Positions 1-7,622 of a stretch of 61,008 nucleotides of DNA are shown piece after piece. The number at the start of each line of letters is the position of its first letter. Within the stretch, counting starts at the first letter, position 1. The stretch comes from Sphingobacteriales bacterium UTBCD1. GTDB taxonomy: Bacteria > Bacteroidota > Bacteroidia > Chitinophagales > Chitinophagaceae. The stretch is from assembly GCA_002066995.1 (NCBI GenBank), contig MWTC01000009.1, positions 1 to 61,008 of the forward strand. Direction: 5' to 3'. The position numbers and the translations under genes are program-made. The notes under the pieces were generated by a model. The model worked only from the letters and a program-made list of their open reading frames with translations, did not search any database and was not told the origin of the DNA.

Positions 1-7
1 AGGTTTA

Positions 8-203
8 GTTCAACAAAAGGTTTTGCGCAAGTGTGGCTAGACAAACTAAACTTCAGCATTTTTTCTTTGCTCAGCATTGGTTCCGGGCAGACACTACAAC
101 TTTGGGCTTTTGTTCTTAACTTCAGCTAAATAAAATTATCGGCAATGGTTACGGGCAGACGGAATTCTATTTCCACACCTGCAGCAAAGCCTCACCGTTG
201 GCT
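8..203 (+). other. attC-like recombination site 1
   Basis: The left core GTTCAAC (8-14) fits RYYYAAC exactly and the right core GTTGGCT (197-203) is close to GTTRRRY. The adjoining arms 15-36 and 173-196 are complementary over almost their whole length; for example the GTGTGG run at 31-36 pairs with CCACAC at 173-178, and the TTTTGC block with GCAAAG. The roughly 135-base loop holds two copies of a GGGCAGAC motif (84-91 and 153-160) and a TTCTTAACTTCA block that recurs in site 2, with related sequence in site 3. At 196 bases it is long for attC, but long sites are known from chromosomal integrons. It precedes the M20 dipeptidase cassette. Confidence 0.7.
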
Positions 204-246
204 GTAATGCTAAACAAAATTCCTTTAAATTTAAACAATAGACATA

Positions 247-1758
247 ATGACAATTTCAAAATCTTTACTACTAACAATTTTTGTTGGTTTGAATATATTA
301 GCCAACACGAATTCAATTGCACAGAATGTTAATTCTAAAACTTCAAAAAAAGAACAAGTAAAACCGTCCTTGACATCTTATGAAAAGTATATTGATGAAA
401 ATAATAACGCACACTTAAAAGAATTTATGGAGTTGATAGCTATCCCGAGCATTTCTTCTATTCCAGCAAATAAACCAGATGTTGACAAAGCTGCAACATG
501 GATAGTAAATAAATTAAAAGCCATTGGAATGACAACGGCACAAACATTGCCAAGTGACGGAAACCCTTATGTATATGGAAGTTGGGACAAAGCACCGGGC
601 AAACCAACCGTGTTAATTTACGCTCATTATGATGTGCAACCGGTTAAAGAATCAGAATGGGAGAATCCACCTTTTGCACCAAAAGTAATAGACGGTAAAA
701 TATCAGGACGTGGTGCAAGTGATGATAAAAGTGGTATTATGATAACTATTTGGGCTGTTGAAGCTATGTTGCGTACAGACGGCAAATTGCCTGTAAACGT
801 GAAATTTATTTTTGATGGTGAAGAAGAAAAAGGTAGTCCGAGTTTTAAAAACTTTATTGACAAGAATAAAGAATTATTAAAAGCTGATTTTGCTTTAAAT
901 GCCGATGGGACTCAATATAGCGAAACTACCCCGGAAATTTTAATGAGCTTAAGAGGCGCCGCAATTTTAGAGTTTAATATAAAAACAGCCAACATTGATG
1001 CTCATTCAGGGCAATTTGGTGGCAAAACTCCTAACGCCGCAGTTATCATGTCTCAAATCATTTCTTCATTTTATACAAAAGAAGGAAATGTTGCAGTAGA
1101 TGGATTTTATGATAAAGTAGTGCCCACCACTGCTGCAGAAAAAGAAATGATAAAAAAAGTTCCTTATAATAAATATGATGATATGAAATTGTTGGGTACA
1201 ACTGCAGAAGTGGGTGATACAAGTTATTCGCCATTGGAACGAATCTGGTATCGCCCTACGCTTGAAATAGTGGGTATGCAAAGTGGTTATACCGCAGCAG
1301 AAGGACATGCAAATATTATTCCCAGTAATGCAATGGCAAGAATTACTTGCAGGTTAGTAAATAATCAATCAGGAAAAGAAATTATAGATTTGATTGTAAA
1401 GCATATCAACAAAAATCTTCCTATTGGGGCAACGGCAACTTATAAATTTAGTAATGGCTATGCAACTCCTATAAAATTTCCAGCAAACACTAAAGCTTAT
1501 AATTATGTATCTGAAGCTCTATTTAAAATTTATGGTAAACAACCATTACAAATTGCCACAGGTGGTAGTGTTGGACCGTTGAGTGATATTAAAGAAGCTC
1601 TGGGGATTTATCCCTATTCATTAGGCTTTGAACAACCTGATGAAAAGTGGCATGCTTCCAATGAATTTTTCAGGCTATCAAGCATTCGTAAAGGACAATT
1701 GATTTATTGCTACTACTTACAGCATGTAGCGGACGAAGAAAACAAACTGAAGAAGTAG
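247..1758 (+). CDS. Secreted M20 family dipeptidase (cassette 1)
   Basis: A zinc dipeptidase/carboxypeptidase of the carnosinase-like M20 branch that would hydrolyse dipeptides or C-terminal residues outside the cytoplasm. The N-terminus (residues 1 to 26) is a signal peptide ending at IAQ. Visible active-site motifs are AHYDVQPV (His127, Asp129), GRGASDDKSG (bridging Asp159), the general-base and ligand pair in DGEEEKGS (193-194), NADG (218-221), and a C-terminal WHASNE histidine. The insert lid domain follows the GEEE motif. Length (503 aa) is normal for secreted homologues. The gene starts 49 bases after the cassette junction and stops 10 bases before attC-like site 2. It is visibly more A+T-rich in third positions than the core genes to the right, which fits lateral acquisition. 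The function is secure at family level; the substrate is unknown. Confidence 0.92.
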   Translation: MTISKSLLLTIFVGLNILANTNSIAQNVNSKTSKKEQVKPSLTSYEKYIDENNNAHLKEFMELIAIPSISSIPANKPDVDKAATWIVNKLKAIGMTTAQTLPSDGNPYVYGSWDKAPGKPTVLIYAHYDVQPVKESEWENPPFAPKVIDGKISGRGASDDKSGIMITIWAVEAMLRTDGKLPVNVKFIFDGEEEKGSPSFKNFIDKNKELLKADFALNADGTQYSETTPEILMSLRGAAILEFNIKTANIDAHSGQFGGKTPNAAVIMSQIISSFYTKEGNVAVDGFYDKVVPTTAAEKEMIKKVPYNKYDDMKLLGTTAEVGDTSYSPLERIWYRPTLEIVGMQSGYTAAEGHANIIPSNAMARITCRLVNNQSGKEIIDLIVKHINKNLPIGATATYKFSNGYATPIKFPANTKAYNYVSEALFKIYGKQPLQIATGGSVGPLSDIKEALGIYPYSLGFEQPDEKWHASNEFFRLSSIRKGQLIYCYYLQHVADEENKLKK

Positions 1759-1768
1759 AAAGCACTAC

Positions 1769-1998
1769 AGCCAACATTGGGTTTGATGCAAGTTGGGCTG
1801 GACGTTGTAACATCGGCTATTTACAAATCCCAGCTTCAGTCCGGGTATGACGACTCTGACGAGTATCTGACTCCGTCAGAGCGGTACAAATAACTATCGG
1901 CTTTTGTACTTAACTTCATCAAACTATTTTCAATCAGCAGCGGTCATCGGCAGACGGAACTCCGATTCCAAACCTTTATAAAGCCCTGTTCGTTGTAT
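1769..1998 (+). other. attC-like recombination site 2
   Basis: The left core AGCCAAC (1769-1775) and right core GTTGTAT (1992-1998) bound a 230-base imperfect palindrome. Its left arm (ATGCAAGTTGGGCTGGAC, 1786-1803) matches the corresponding part of site 1, and its right half shares the TTGTACTTAACTTCA and CGGCAGACGGAA blocks with site 1 in the same order. Bases 1761-1775 are the reverse complement of 197-211 at 14 of 15 positions, so the end of cassette 1 matches its own start. The outer stem is less perfect than in sites 1 and 4. A separate palindrome (1854-1881) lies in the loop. Confidence 0.65.
1854..1881. repeat. REP-like palindrome inside attC-like site 2
   Basis: CTCTGACG (1854-1861) is perfectly complementary to CGTCAGAG (1874-1881) across a 12-base loop. 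Sites 1 and 3 lack this segment, so it looks like an insertion into the loop of site 2. Whether it is repeated elsewhere in the genome cannot be seen here. Confidence 0.5.
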
Positions 1999-2055
1999 GC
2001 AATATGCGTTGCTGCCTAGTTTTGAAAAGTCAGACCAGGACATAAAACTATATGG

Positions 2056-3531
2056 TTACTTTTTTTCCAGTTCAGCTATATGTTTTTTCAGCTTGTCCAT
2101 TTCGGCATTGTATAAATCTATGCCGGAAGAAAATTCATCTCCATATGTCCATTTTAAAGCAAATTTTTCGCCATTGAGAATGATCAGCGGTACCGGATAA
2201 TCATATATCCCTGAAGTTTCGATTATAAATGTAAAATCTGCATCCAGCAGACCGTTCACTTTTTTATTGAGAAAATATTTGGGCAGCAGGTCAAATGGTG
2301 GAGTCTTGTACTTTGTAAATGATGCTAAATTTTGACCTGGTAATGGCGTGAATTTTCCTGCAGCAAATTTGAAATCGCCCCAGATATTAAAATCCTGGAA
2401 CACATCACCCACTTTTTTATCATCTGTGACCAGTTCATCTCCTATACCTGAAGTAACTACATGCGAGTTCATCCTGAGGTTATCGTTTATGGTTTCAAAA
2501 AGCAGGGTGTGGTCGGCATTGCCATATAGGTGCGGCCCGTTAGGGCCGGAAGCATTTCCGGTAAACTTAAATCCCACTTTCCATTTGGAGAAAAGCAATA
2601 TCTTATCGTACTCTTTATTATTGTATGCTTTCATTAGCATGGCACAATTATCCCGGTAAACATCTATGGCCTGATTCAACAGGTTTTTGTAAGCCTGCAA
2701 TCCCTCCTTCAGCTTATCAATTTCATTTTTATTTGCTGCTGCGGCAATGTCCTTATAACCAAGGTATATATTATCCAGGTAAGCCTTGTACTGCCGGTAA
2801 TTCTGCAACAGTATTTCCTCTGTGACATTTTTTACAGGGATAATGGTTTTAAAATAAAGATCTGTGTCTATATGCCCCTCTTTGCTCGCTTTTACAATAG
2901 CATCTAGTTTATCGCTGGCTTTCTTAATATTTTTAGCACCGGTAATACCCAGTTGTGCCCAGCCTTCATCATTCATGCCCGGGCGTTGTCTCAATGTTAT
3001 ATAAATATCTGTTGCAGGTTTCATGCTATCCGGCAGGCTGGTATTTTCTGCTGCAGGTATTTCAATAAGGTAGCTGTTCATGATCTGTTCATTTCTTGTA
3101 TTGGAGGAGTTTAGGAAATATTTGCGAGGGGCATTGTATGGACACTGATCGTACCGGGTAAAATAATAAGCAACTATATTTTTATTAAAGAACAAGCCAA
3201 TCTCCTCAGAAGTATGGGTCTTTATATAATTGACCAGTCCTGCAGGCCAGTTTTGCCATTGGCTATAATAGTACACATAATCAGCTTTAGCCTTGGGCAT
3301 TTTTTTTTGTAGCTGGTTGTAGGCAAAAGTGTCGGTAAGACTGGGATTATACTCCACCACTGATGTGTCAGAGTATATGCGGTTGTAGGCATCCACTGCA
3401 TTTACAATATTACCTTTGCCTGTATTTGAAGGTACAGTAAAACTGTACTCATTGAAAATCAACCGTTGTTTTTGTGCTTTAGTTTCATTGCTGCTGAAAC
3501 ATACTACAAGAAGAATGAAATACAATCTCAT
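2056..3531 (-). CDS. Unknown secreted protein, antisense within cassette 2
   Basis: Not recognised as a named family. The 491-residue product has a signal peptide (residues 1 to 19, ending in TKA) and no later membrane segment. It has a mixed alpha/beta body with a helix-rich middle (about residues 235 to 310) and ends in a short charged coiled coil (NAEMDKLKKHIAELEKK), so it is probably periplasmic or surface-exposed. It lies between attC-like sites 2 and 3 but is transcribed opposite to the other cassette genes. It therefore needs its own promoter, presumably in the A+T-rich DNA above 3531. Its stop is 64 bases from the cassette junction at 1992. Genes in reverse orientation occur in a minority of known cassettes. 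The coding call is supported by length, signal peptide and protein-like composition. Confidence 0.8.
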   Translation of the reverse strand: MRLYFILLVVCFSSNETKAQKQRLIFNEYSFTVPSNTGKGNIVNAVDAYNRIYSDTSVVEYNPSLTDTFAYNQLQKKMPKAKADYVYYYSQWQNWPAGLVNYIKTHTSEEIGLFFNKNIVAYYFTRYDQCPYNAPRKYFLNSSNTRNEQIMNSYLIEIPAAENTSLPDSMKPATDIYITLRQRPGMNDEGWAQLGITGAKNIKKASDKLDAIVKASKEGHIDTDLYFKTIIPVKNVTEEILLQNYRQYKAYLDNIYLGYKDIAAAANKNEIDKLKEGLQAYKNLLNQAIDVYRDNCAMLMKAYNNKEYDKILLFSKWKVGFKFTGNASGPNGPHLYGNADHTLLFETINDNLRMNSHVVTSGIGDELVTDDKKVGDVFQDFNIWGDFKFAAGKFTPLPGQNLASFTKYKTPPFDLLPKYFLNKKVNGLLDADFTFIIETSGIYDYPVPLIILNGEKFALKWTYGDEFSSGIDLYNAEMDKLKKHIAELEKK

Positions 3532-4018
3532 TAATTATCTGGTTTAAAGTAATGTGAACAACTCAAATATAACATGTAGGGTTGTAAAGATAAAAAAATG
3601 CTTCAAATGCCAGGTGAAGTGCTGGGATATCCACCGAAGTGCGTGTACATAACATCTGGTACTAAAGTTTTAATAAAATTAAAAATTGCCAGACTTGGTG
3701 ACAATAATTCAAAAATAAATTACAATTTAGACTATAAAAAAATCAAATGACAAAACATGTGAACAAAACGGCAGGCAACATGGGTATCCAATATTGGGGA
3801 TTGACAATGGAATAATCAGCAGCGTTCATAAGGTTGTACTGTAGGTCGGGGTTCAACGAACCCCGACGCTACGGTAGGGACAATGCAGGTATTTATAATT
3901 TTTTGTCCCACCTGTCAGGTGTCCCCACCTAAAATTACTGCCCTTTTAGAACAGCTTGAAAACACGAAAAAAAAGAATAACATTCTTTAGCTTCAAAAAA
4001 AAGTTGAAAAAAATCGTT
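3532..4018. other. Non-coding DNA with palindromes and a possible extra attC left arm
   Basis: No gene is seen. A second candidate left half-site lies at 3773-3805: an AGGCAAC core followed by ATATTGGGGATTGAC, which is complementary to the same right arm (4188-4202) used by site 3. GCAGGCAAC also partly matches the reverse complement of the start of cassette 2 (7 of 9), so cassette 2 may truly end at 3779. A strong hairpin follows: GTCGGGGTTC (3845-3854) with GAACCCCGAC (3858-3867), extended by GTAG/CTAC. A small CACCTG/CAGGTG palindrome lies at about 3909-3921. These look like REP-type repeats. Confidence 0.5.
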
Positions 4019-4225
4019 TGACAACACTGCATGCACATCAAGTTTTATGCAATTGGGGTATGACATTGAAACAATCATCGCCTGTGCTTATCCAAGCTTT
4101 GATTTCGGCGGACGGAATTCTATTGGGCAGTAGTTCTAACTTCGTCTTTTAGTTATAAATTTAGCTTCAGTTCCGGGCGGACAGTTAGTCAATTCCCCAA
4201 TAGCACAAAGTCTCGAACGTTGTAG
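4019..4225 (+). other. attC-like recombination site 3
   Basis: The outer ACAAC (4021-4025) pairs with GTTGT (4219-4223), the right core being GTTGTAG. The inner arms 4043-4064 and 4188-4210 are complementary (13 of 16 in the main block around ATTGGGG/CCCCAAT, then a second block after one gap). The loop has GGCGGACGGAATTCTATTGGG (4108-4128), a close match to the GGCAGACGGAATTCTATT block in site 1, and a second CCGGGCGGAC copy at 4173-4182. It is 207 bases long and directly precedes the ankyrin gene by 38 bases. Confidence 0.65.
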
Positions 4226-4263
4226 GACGACACATTCGGACAAGAAGATAACATATATATACA

Positions 4264-4926
4264 ATGAATATGGAAGAAATTATTGAGCTAATCAAGACAG
4301 GTAACAACGACCTCCTTGAGCATAAGTTAAATGACAACCCAGCACTTGCGGACAGTAAAACAGAACAAGGGATTTCTCTTTTACAGTTTGCTGCTTATTG
4401 CAGAAATGGTTTTGCAGTGGAGATTCTAAAAAAGAACAAACAACAACTTGACATTTTTGAAGCTGCCAGTATTGGAGACACTGAAACGATCAGCCAATTA
4501 TTGGACAAAGCGCCTACCCTTTTAAACTCATTTTCCCCAGACGGTTTTACCGTTTTAGGGCTTGCTTCGTTCTTTGGACATTTGTCTCTTGTAAAACTAC
4601 TTCTCAACAAGGGAGCAAATCCAAATATTGCATCGAACAACCAGTTTAAAGTCGCACCAATTCACTCTGCTTGTGCAACTACTAACCTTAACATAGCCGA
4701 ACTTTTAATAAAACACGGTGCAGATATAAATGCAAAACAAATGAAAGGAGTTACTCCTTTACATTCAACCGCACATAATGGGCAGACTAAACTTTCAAAA
4801 CTTCTCATAGACAATGGTGCTGATATTAATGCAAAAATGGATGACGGTCAGACGCCTTTATTTATGGCAAATGAAAAGGGCTTTCAAGAGACAGCGGATC
4901 TGATAATTAAATACGGTGGCCACTGA
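4264..4926 (+). CDS. Ankyrin-repeat protein (cassette 3)
   Basis: A 220-residue cytoplasmic protein made almost entirely of ankyrin repeats, a protein-binding scaffold. Canonical units are visible: DGFTVLGLASFFGHLSLVKLLLNKGANPN (about 94-122), then units with APIHSACATTNLNIAELLIKHGADIN, TPLHSTAHNGQTKLSKLLIDNGADIN and TPLFMANEKGFQETADLIIKYGG. More divergent repeats fill residues 3 to 90. No signal peptide, membrane segment or enzymatic domain is present. The ATG lies 44 bases after the cassette junction (4219/4220) and the stop 20 bases before site 4, typical of a one-gene cassette. The binding partner cannot be inferred. Confidence 0.88.
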   Translation: MNMEEIIELIKTGNNDLLEHKLNDNPALADSKTEQGISLLQFAAYCRNGFAVEILKKNKQQLDIFEAASIGDTETISQLLDKAPTLLNSFSPDGFTVLGLASFFGHLSLVKLLLNKGANPNIASNNQFKVAPIHSACATTNLNIAELLIKHGADINAKQMKGVTPLHSTAHNGQTKLSKLLIDNGADINAKMDDGQTPLFMANEKGFQETADLIIKYGGH

Positions 4927-4946
4927 CAAATACGAAAAACAACACC

Positions 4947-5098
4947 GCCTAACATGGTATTGCAAAAAGCGGGGCTTAACGTCTTCCCCGCCTGCCGGAC
5001 GGGCAGGGATTGGGCATTTGTGCAAGATTCAACTTTCGTTCTTCGATTGAACTTTTGTGCTAAAAAACCCGCCTTCGGCAATACTCAAACCGTTAGCG
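4947..5098 (+). other. attC-like recombination site 4, most canonical
   Basis: The left core GCCTAAC (4947-4953) fits RYYYAAC exactly. GTATTGC (4957-4963) is perfectly complementary to GCAATAC (5078-5084), and GCGGG (4969-4973) pairs with CCCGC (5068-5072). The right core GTTAGCG (5092-5098) is near GTTRRRY. The unequal spacers between core and inner box (3 versus 7 bases) give unpaired bases of the kind that set strand choice in attC. The loop contains a CCTGCC/GGCAGG hairpin (4991-5007). Total 152 bases, within the usual range for attC. Confidence 0.75.
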
Positions 5099-5149
5099 TC
5101 AAAAACAACCCTAACTTCACGACAACATGGGCCGAACTTAACGATTTCA

Positions 5150-5962
5150 ATGAAACAGTTGACAACATACTTCGGGCTTGCTTATTTCATTTCTTGGAGT
5201 ATTTGGCTGCCACTTTATGGACATATATTTGGTCTTAACTCACTTCCGACATTTTCTTTTCATCATGGGATAGGTTCACTTGGACCATTGCTGTCTGCGT
5301 TCCTGACTACTTTTATTTTTTATGGGACTGAGGGCATTAAGAAGTTGCTGAAAAAGTGTTTTGCATGGCGACCCTTAATATACCTGATAGTTGCATTAGC
5401 CAGTCCCTTTTTATTAGCTGTCATAAGTTCAATAGCAAATTCACTGATGAATAATGTTGCATTTGAAATTAATGGCTTATTTAAAACAAAAGAGTTTCCT
5501 CAATTCAACTTCTTGACCTTTTTTTTCTATAACCTAATTTTTTATGGATTTGGAGAAGAGGTTGGGTGGCGGGGATTTGCGTTACCGAGATTTCAAAATA
5601 AATTTAACGGATTAACTTCAAGCCTTATTCTGGCAACTTTCTGGGCAGTATGGCATTTGCCATTATTTTTTTATAGACAAGGCTTTACATCACTAGATAT
5701 CGCAGGTGTTTTTGGTTGGTTTTTTAGCTTATTAACAGGTAGCGTTCTCTTGACTTGGCTCTACAATTCCTCAAGAGGTAGTATTTTAATGTGTGCCGTT
5801 TTTCATTCAACAATTGACATTGCTTTTTCTGCTGACTTTGCAAATAAGAACATCGTCAATTATATGGGTTTTTTAATAACAATTTGTGGCGTTTTTATAA
5901 TTATTATATTCAAGCCTAAAAATTTAGCAAGGCAAGTGCGAGTGAAAATTGCCAGCCGCTAA
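5150..5962 (+). CDS. CPBP family (CAAX/Abi-type) intramembrane metalloprotease (cassette 4)
   Basis: A multi-pass membrane protease-like protein of the CPBP family, whose members include CAAX prenyl proteases and bacteriocin self-immunity proteins. The three signature motifs are present: EEVGWRGFALPRF (EExxxR type), FWAVWHLPLFF (second motif, His) and CAVFHSTIDIAF (third motif, His and Asp). About eight hydrophobic helices cover the 270 residues. The ATG at 5150 is preferred over an in-frame ATG at 5057, because the latter lies inside attC-like site 4 and would add a hydrophilic, non-conserved leader. The TAA stop is embedded in the CGCTAAC motif that ends the cassette. In a cassette context an immunity or defence role is plausible but is inference. 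Confidence 0.9.
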   Translation: MKQLTTYFGLAYFISWSIWLPLYGHIFGLNSLPTFSFHHGIGSLGPLLSAFLTTFIFYGTEGIKKLLKKCFAWRPLIYLIVALASPFLLAVISSIANSLMNNVAFEINGLFKTKEFPQFNFLTFFFYNLIFYGFGEEVGWRGFALPRFQNKFNGLTSSLILATFWAVWHLPLFFYRQGFTSLDIAGVFGWFFSLLTGSVLLTWLYNSSRGSILMCAVFHSTIDIAFSADFANKNIVNYMGFLITICGVFIIIIFKPKNLARQVRVKIASR

Positions 5963-5963
5963 C
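5957..5963 (+). other. Left core of a truncated last attC site
   Basis: CGCTAAC at 5957-5963 is the exact reverse complement of GTTAGCG at 5092-5098, the right core of site 4 where this cassette begins. It is therefore the cassette's own end. The expected complementary right arm (something like GGGTACTTTTGTT) was not found in the following 600 bases, so the array appears to be cut off here. Confidence 0.5.
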
Positions 5964-6580
5964 AAAAGTACCCTGTGTAAAGCGGTATGAGAGGTTTAAT
6001 ATGTTTATAAACGGCCTACATAATGTATTTTAATACGCTGTGAGCTTGAATGATTGTAGTTGCTGCAGCCGGGATATATTCTGTCATTCATACAATCATT
6101 CAAAAGCACAGCGGAATTTTTCCCCTTTTTTAGTAATTAGCCCCGCATCCTATTTGTAGTCCTTCATTCTTTAAAAGACTACCTGCCTCCATTTCCCAAA
6201 CCCGGCCACCGGAAAAAGGCTTTGTTCACCGGTTAAATAAAATTTTCCGCCAGTACCCGGGTATGTATTATCCCTGCCCATAAGATCATGCGGGAATTAT
6301 CATCATCCTATTGAGCAGATCCGGCACATGCCGGCAGAGGTTTTGGTGCAAGCCTGCTGAATAACAACTTACTTCTGCAAACAGTACTTCGGGAATATGG
6401 CGGCAGTACCTTGTAACAAATAATAAAAAAGGTATGTGAATGAGTCTGACTGCTTTCAGAATGAAATTATCGTAAAAAAAAGCACAACATGCCGGAATTA
6501 ACCTGTCTGGGTAAACCATATATTCCGTGAATTGTTTATAAGTTTAATATTATCTTTTTGATTGGCTAAAAATAAATAAT
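5964..6580. other. Intergenic region with a long stem-loop, no gene seen
   Basis: The main feature is an inverted repeat: TTGAATGATTGTA (6046-6058) pairs perfectly with TACAATCATTCAA (6091-6103). The stem continues outward, after a small bulge, to GCTGTG (6037-6042) with CACAGC (6107-6112). It could terminate the CPBP transcript or be a structured relic at the edge of the cassette array. Short open frames on the minus strand (6286-6519) lack family resemblance and are not called. Confidence 0.45.
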
Positions 6581-7447
6581 ATGAAAATCGGTTTTATAGG
6601 GCTGGGGAGTCTCGGAACTCCCATCGCAGAAAATTTATTGGATGCTCACAAGCAGTTATTCGTTTTCAACCGCACTGCTTCCAAAGCAGAACCTCTGGTT
6701 AAGAAAAAAGCTGTGAACTGCAATTCGATTAAAGAATTAGCATCCCTGAGTGACATCGTGTTCAGCATTGTATCCGATGATGATGCATTAAAGGAGATCA
6801 CCGCAGGAACGGAAGGAATTGCGGCTCACCTGAAAAAAGACGGCATCCATGTTGCCATGAGTACCATACTCCCTGCTACAGCAAAAGAGCTTTCTGCTTT
6901 ACACAAAAAACATCACAATCATTACATTGCCTGCCCGGTTATGGGGAGGCCGGAAGCAGCCAGAGAAAAGAAACTGAATTTCCTGGTTTCAGGAGAAAAA
7001 AAAATTATTGACATCGTAAAACCTTACCTGCACCAAGCAGGAGCAGCGGGCGCCTGGGAATTTGGCGAAGAATCCGCAGCAGCCAACACAGCAAAGCTTT
7101 GTACCAATTACATGATCATCTCCGCCATTGAATCCATGGCGGAAGGAATTCAACTGGCCAAAAAGAGCGGTATCGATCCTGCTGCATGGATGAACATGCT
7201 GACGCTTACTTTATTTTCTGCACCGGTATTTATCAATTATGGCAGGATCATTTTAGAAGAAAAATATATACAAGCAAGTTTTAAATTAAAACTGGGCTAC
7301 AAAGATGTCAACCTTGTTCTCAGCCAGGCATCAGAAGTAAAAGCCAAAATGCCGGTAGGCGAAGTGCTCCGCAAACAATTGGCAAAGTCCATGGAAAGCG
7401 GTAAGGGGGAATATGATTGGGCTGCAGTGGCAGATCTGTTGAAATAA
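6581..7447 (+). CDS. NAD(P)-dependent beta-hydroxyacid dehydrogenase / imine reductase family oxidoreductase
   Basis: A cytoplasmic dehydrogenase of the 3-hydroxyisobutyrate / 6-phosphogluconate dehydrogenase superfamily. The Rossmann motif GFIGLGSLGTPIAENLL is at residues 4-20, and the NADP-type FNR follows beta-2 (FVFNRTASKAEP). The substrate-binding stretch CPVMGRPEAA replaces the usual APVSGG motif, which is typical of imine-reductase-like or glyoxylate/succinic-semialdehyde-reductase-like branches. The catalytic Lys is in AAANTAKLCTNY, and GYKDVNLVLSQA is the conserved C-terminal signature. The 288-residue length is normal. The substrate cannot be fixed from sequence. It stands alone, divergent in character from the cassette array to its left. 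Confidence 0.85.
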   Translation: MKIGFIGLGSLGTPIAENLLDAHKQLFVFNRTASKAEPLVKKKAVNCNSIKELASLSDIVFSIVSDDDALKEITAGTEGIAAHLKKDGIHVAMSTILPATAKELSALHKKHHNHYIACPVMGRPEAAREKKLNFLVSGEKKIIDIVKPYLHQAGAAGAWEFGEESAAANTAKLCTNYMIISAIESMAEGIQLAKKSGIDPAAWMNMLTLTLFSAPVFINYGRIILEEKYIQASFKLKLGYKDVNLVLSQASEVKAKMPVGEVLRKQLAKSMESGKGEYDWAAVADLLK

Positions 7448-7622
7448 AAACGAAGTGTACCTCTATTGTAAAACAATCGTTCATTTTTCCGGTTCTATTC
7501 CCGGATACGGAACAGGCTTTTTGCACAAAGTTTAACCATTGTTATTGCAGCGTTATGTACTGCTGCCACACTATTCTTTTCTTCCGTTTGCGAGTCTTAT
7601 AGATGAAACAAAATTTAAAACT

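Larger units (their letters stand above)
1..5963 (+). mobile_element. Integron-like gene-cassette array without visible integrase (CALIN-like)
   Basis: Four consecutive transcription units are separated by long, mutually homologous imperfect palindromes that carry attC-type core sites (sites 1 to 4 at 8-203, 1769-1998, 4019-4225 and 4947-5098). Cassette junctions inferred from the G^TT core fall at 197/198, 1992/1993, 4219/4220 and 5092/5093. Forward genes begin 44 to 57 bases after a junction and stop within about 20 bases of the next site, which is standard cassette architecture. The first 15 bases of cassette 1 are complementary to its last 15 (14 of 15), and the first 7 of cassette 4 to its last 7 (7 of 7). 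These are properties known for integron cassettes. No tyrosine recombinase is encoded in the window, so this is either an integrase-less cluster or the distal end of an integron lying to the left. The identification is an inference from structure; no covariance-model search was possible. Confidence 0.75.

Noticed and set aside
1997-2200. 67-codon forward frame at the start of cassette 2
   Set aside because: It overlaps the 3' end of the 491-residue minus-strand gene and has no family resemblance; the antisense gene is far better supported.
4884-5238. Short frames over attC-like site 4, and an in-frame ATG at 5057 for the CPBP gene
   Set aside because: They run through the recombination-site palindrome; the hydrophobic, conserved CPBP sequence begins at the ATG at 5150.
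6037-6112. The stem-loop as a fifth attC site
   Set aside because: It lacks the RYYYAAC / GTTRRRY cores and the internal blocks shared by sites 1 to 4.
6286-6519. 77-codon minus-strand frame
   Set aside because: Cys- and Ile-rich composition without domain or signal, in a structured intergenic region; likely chance.
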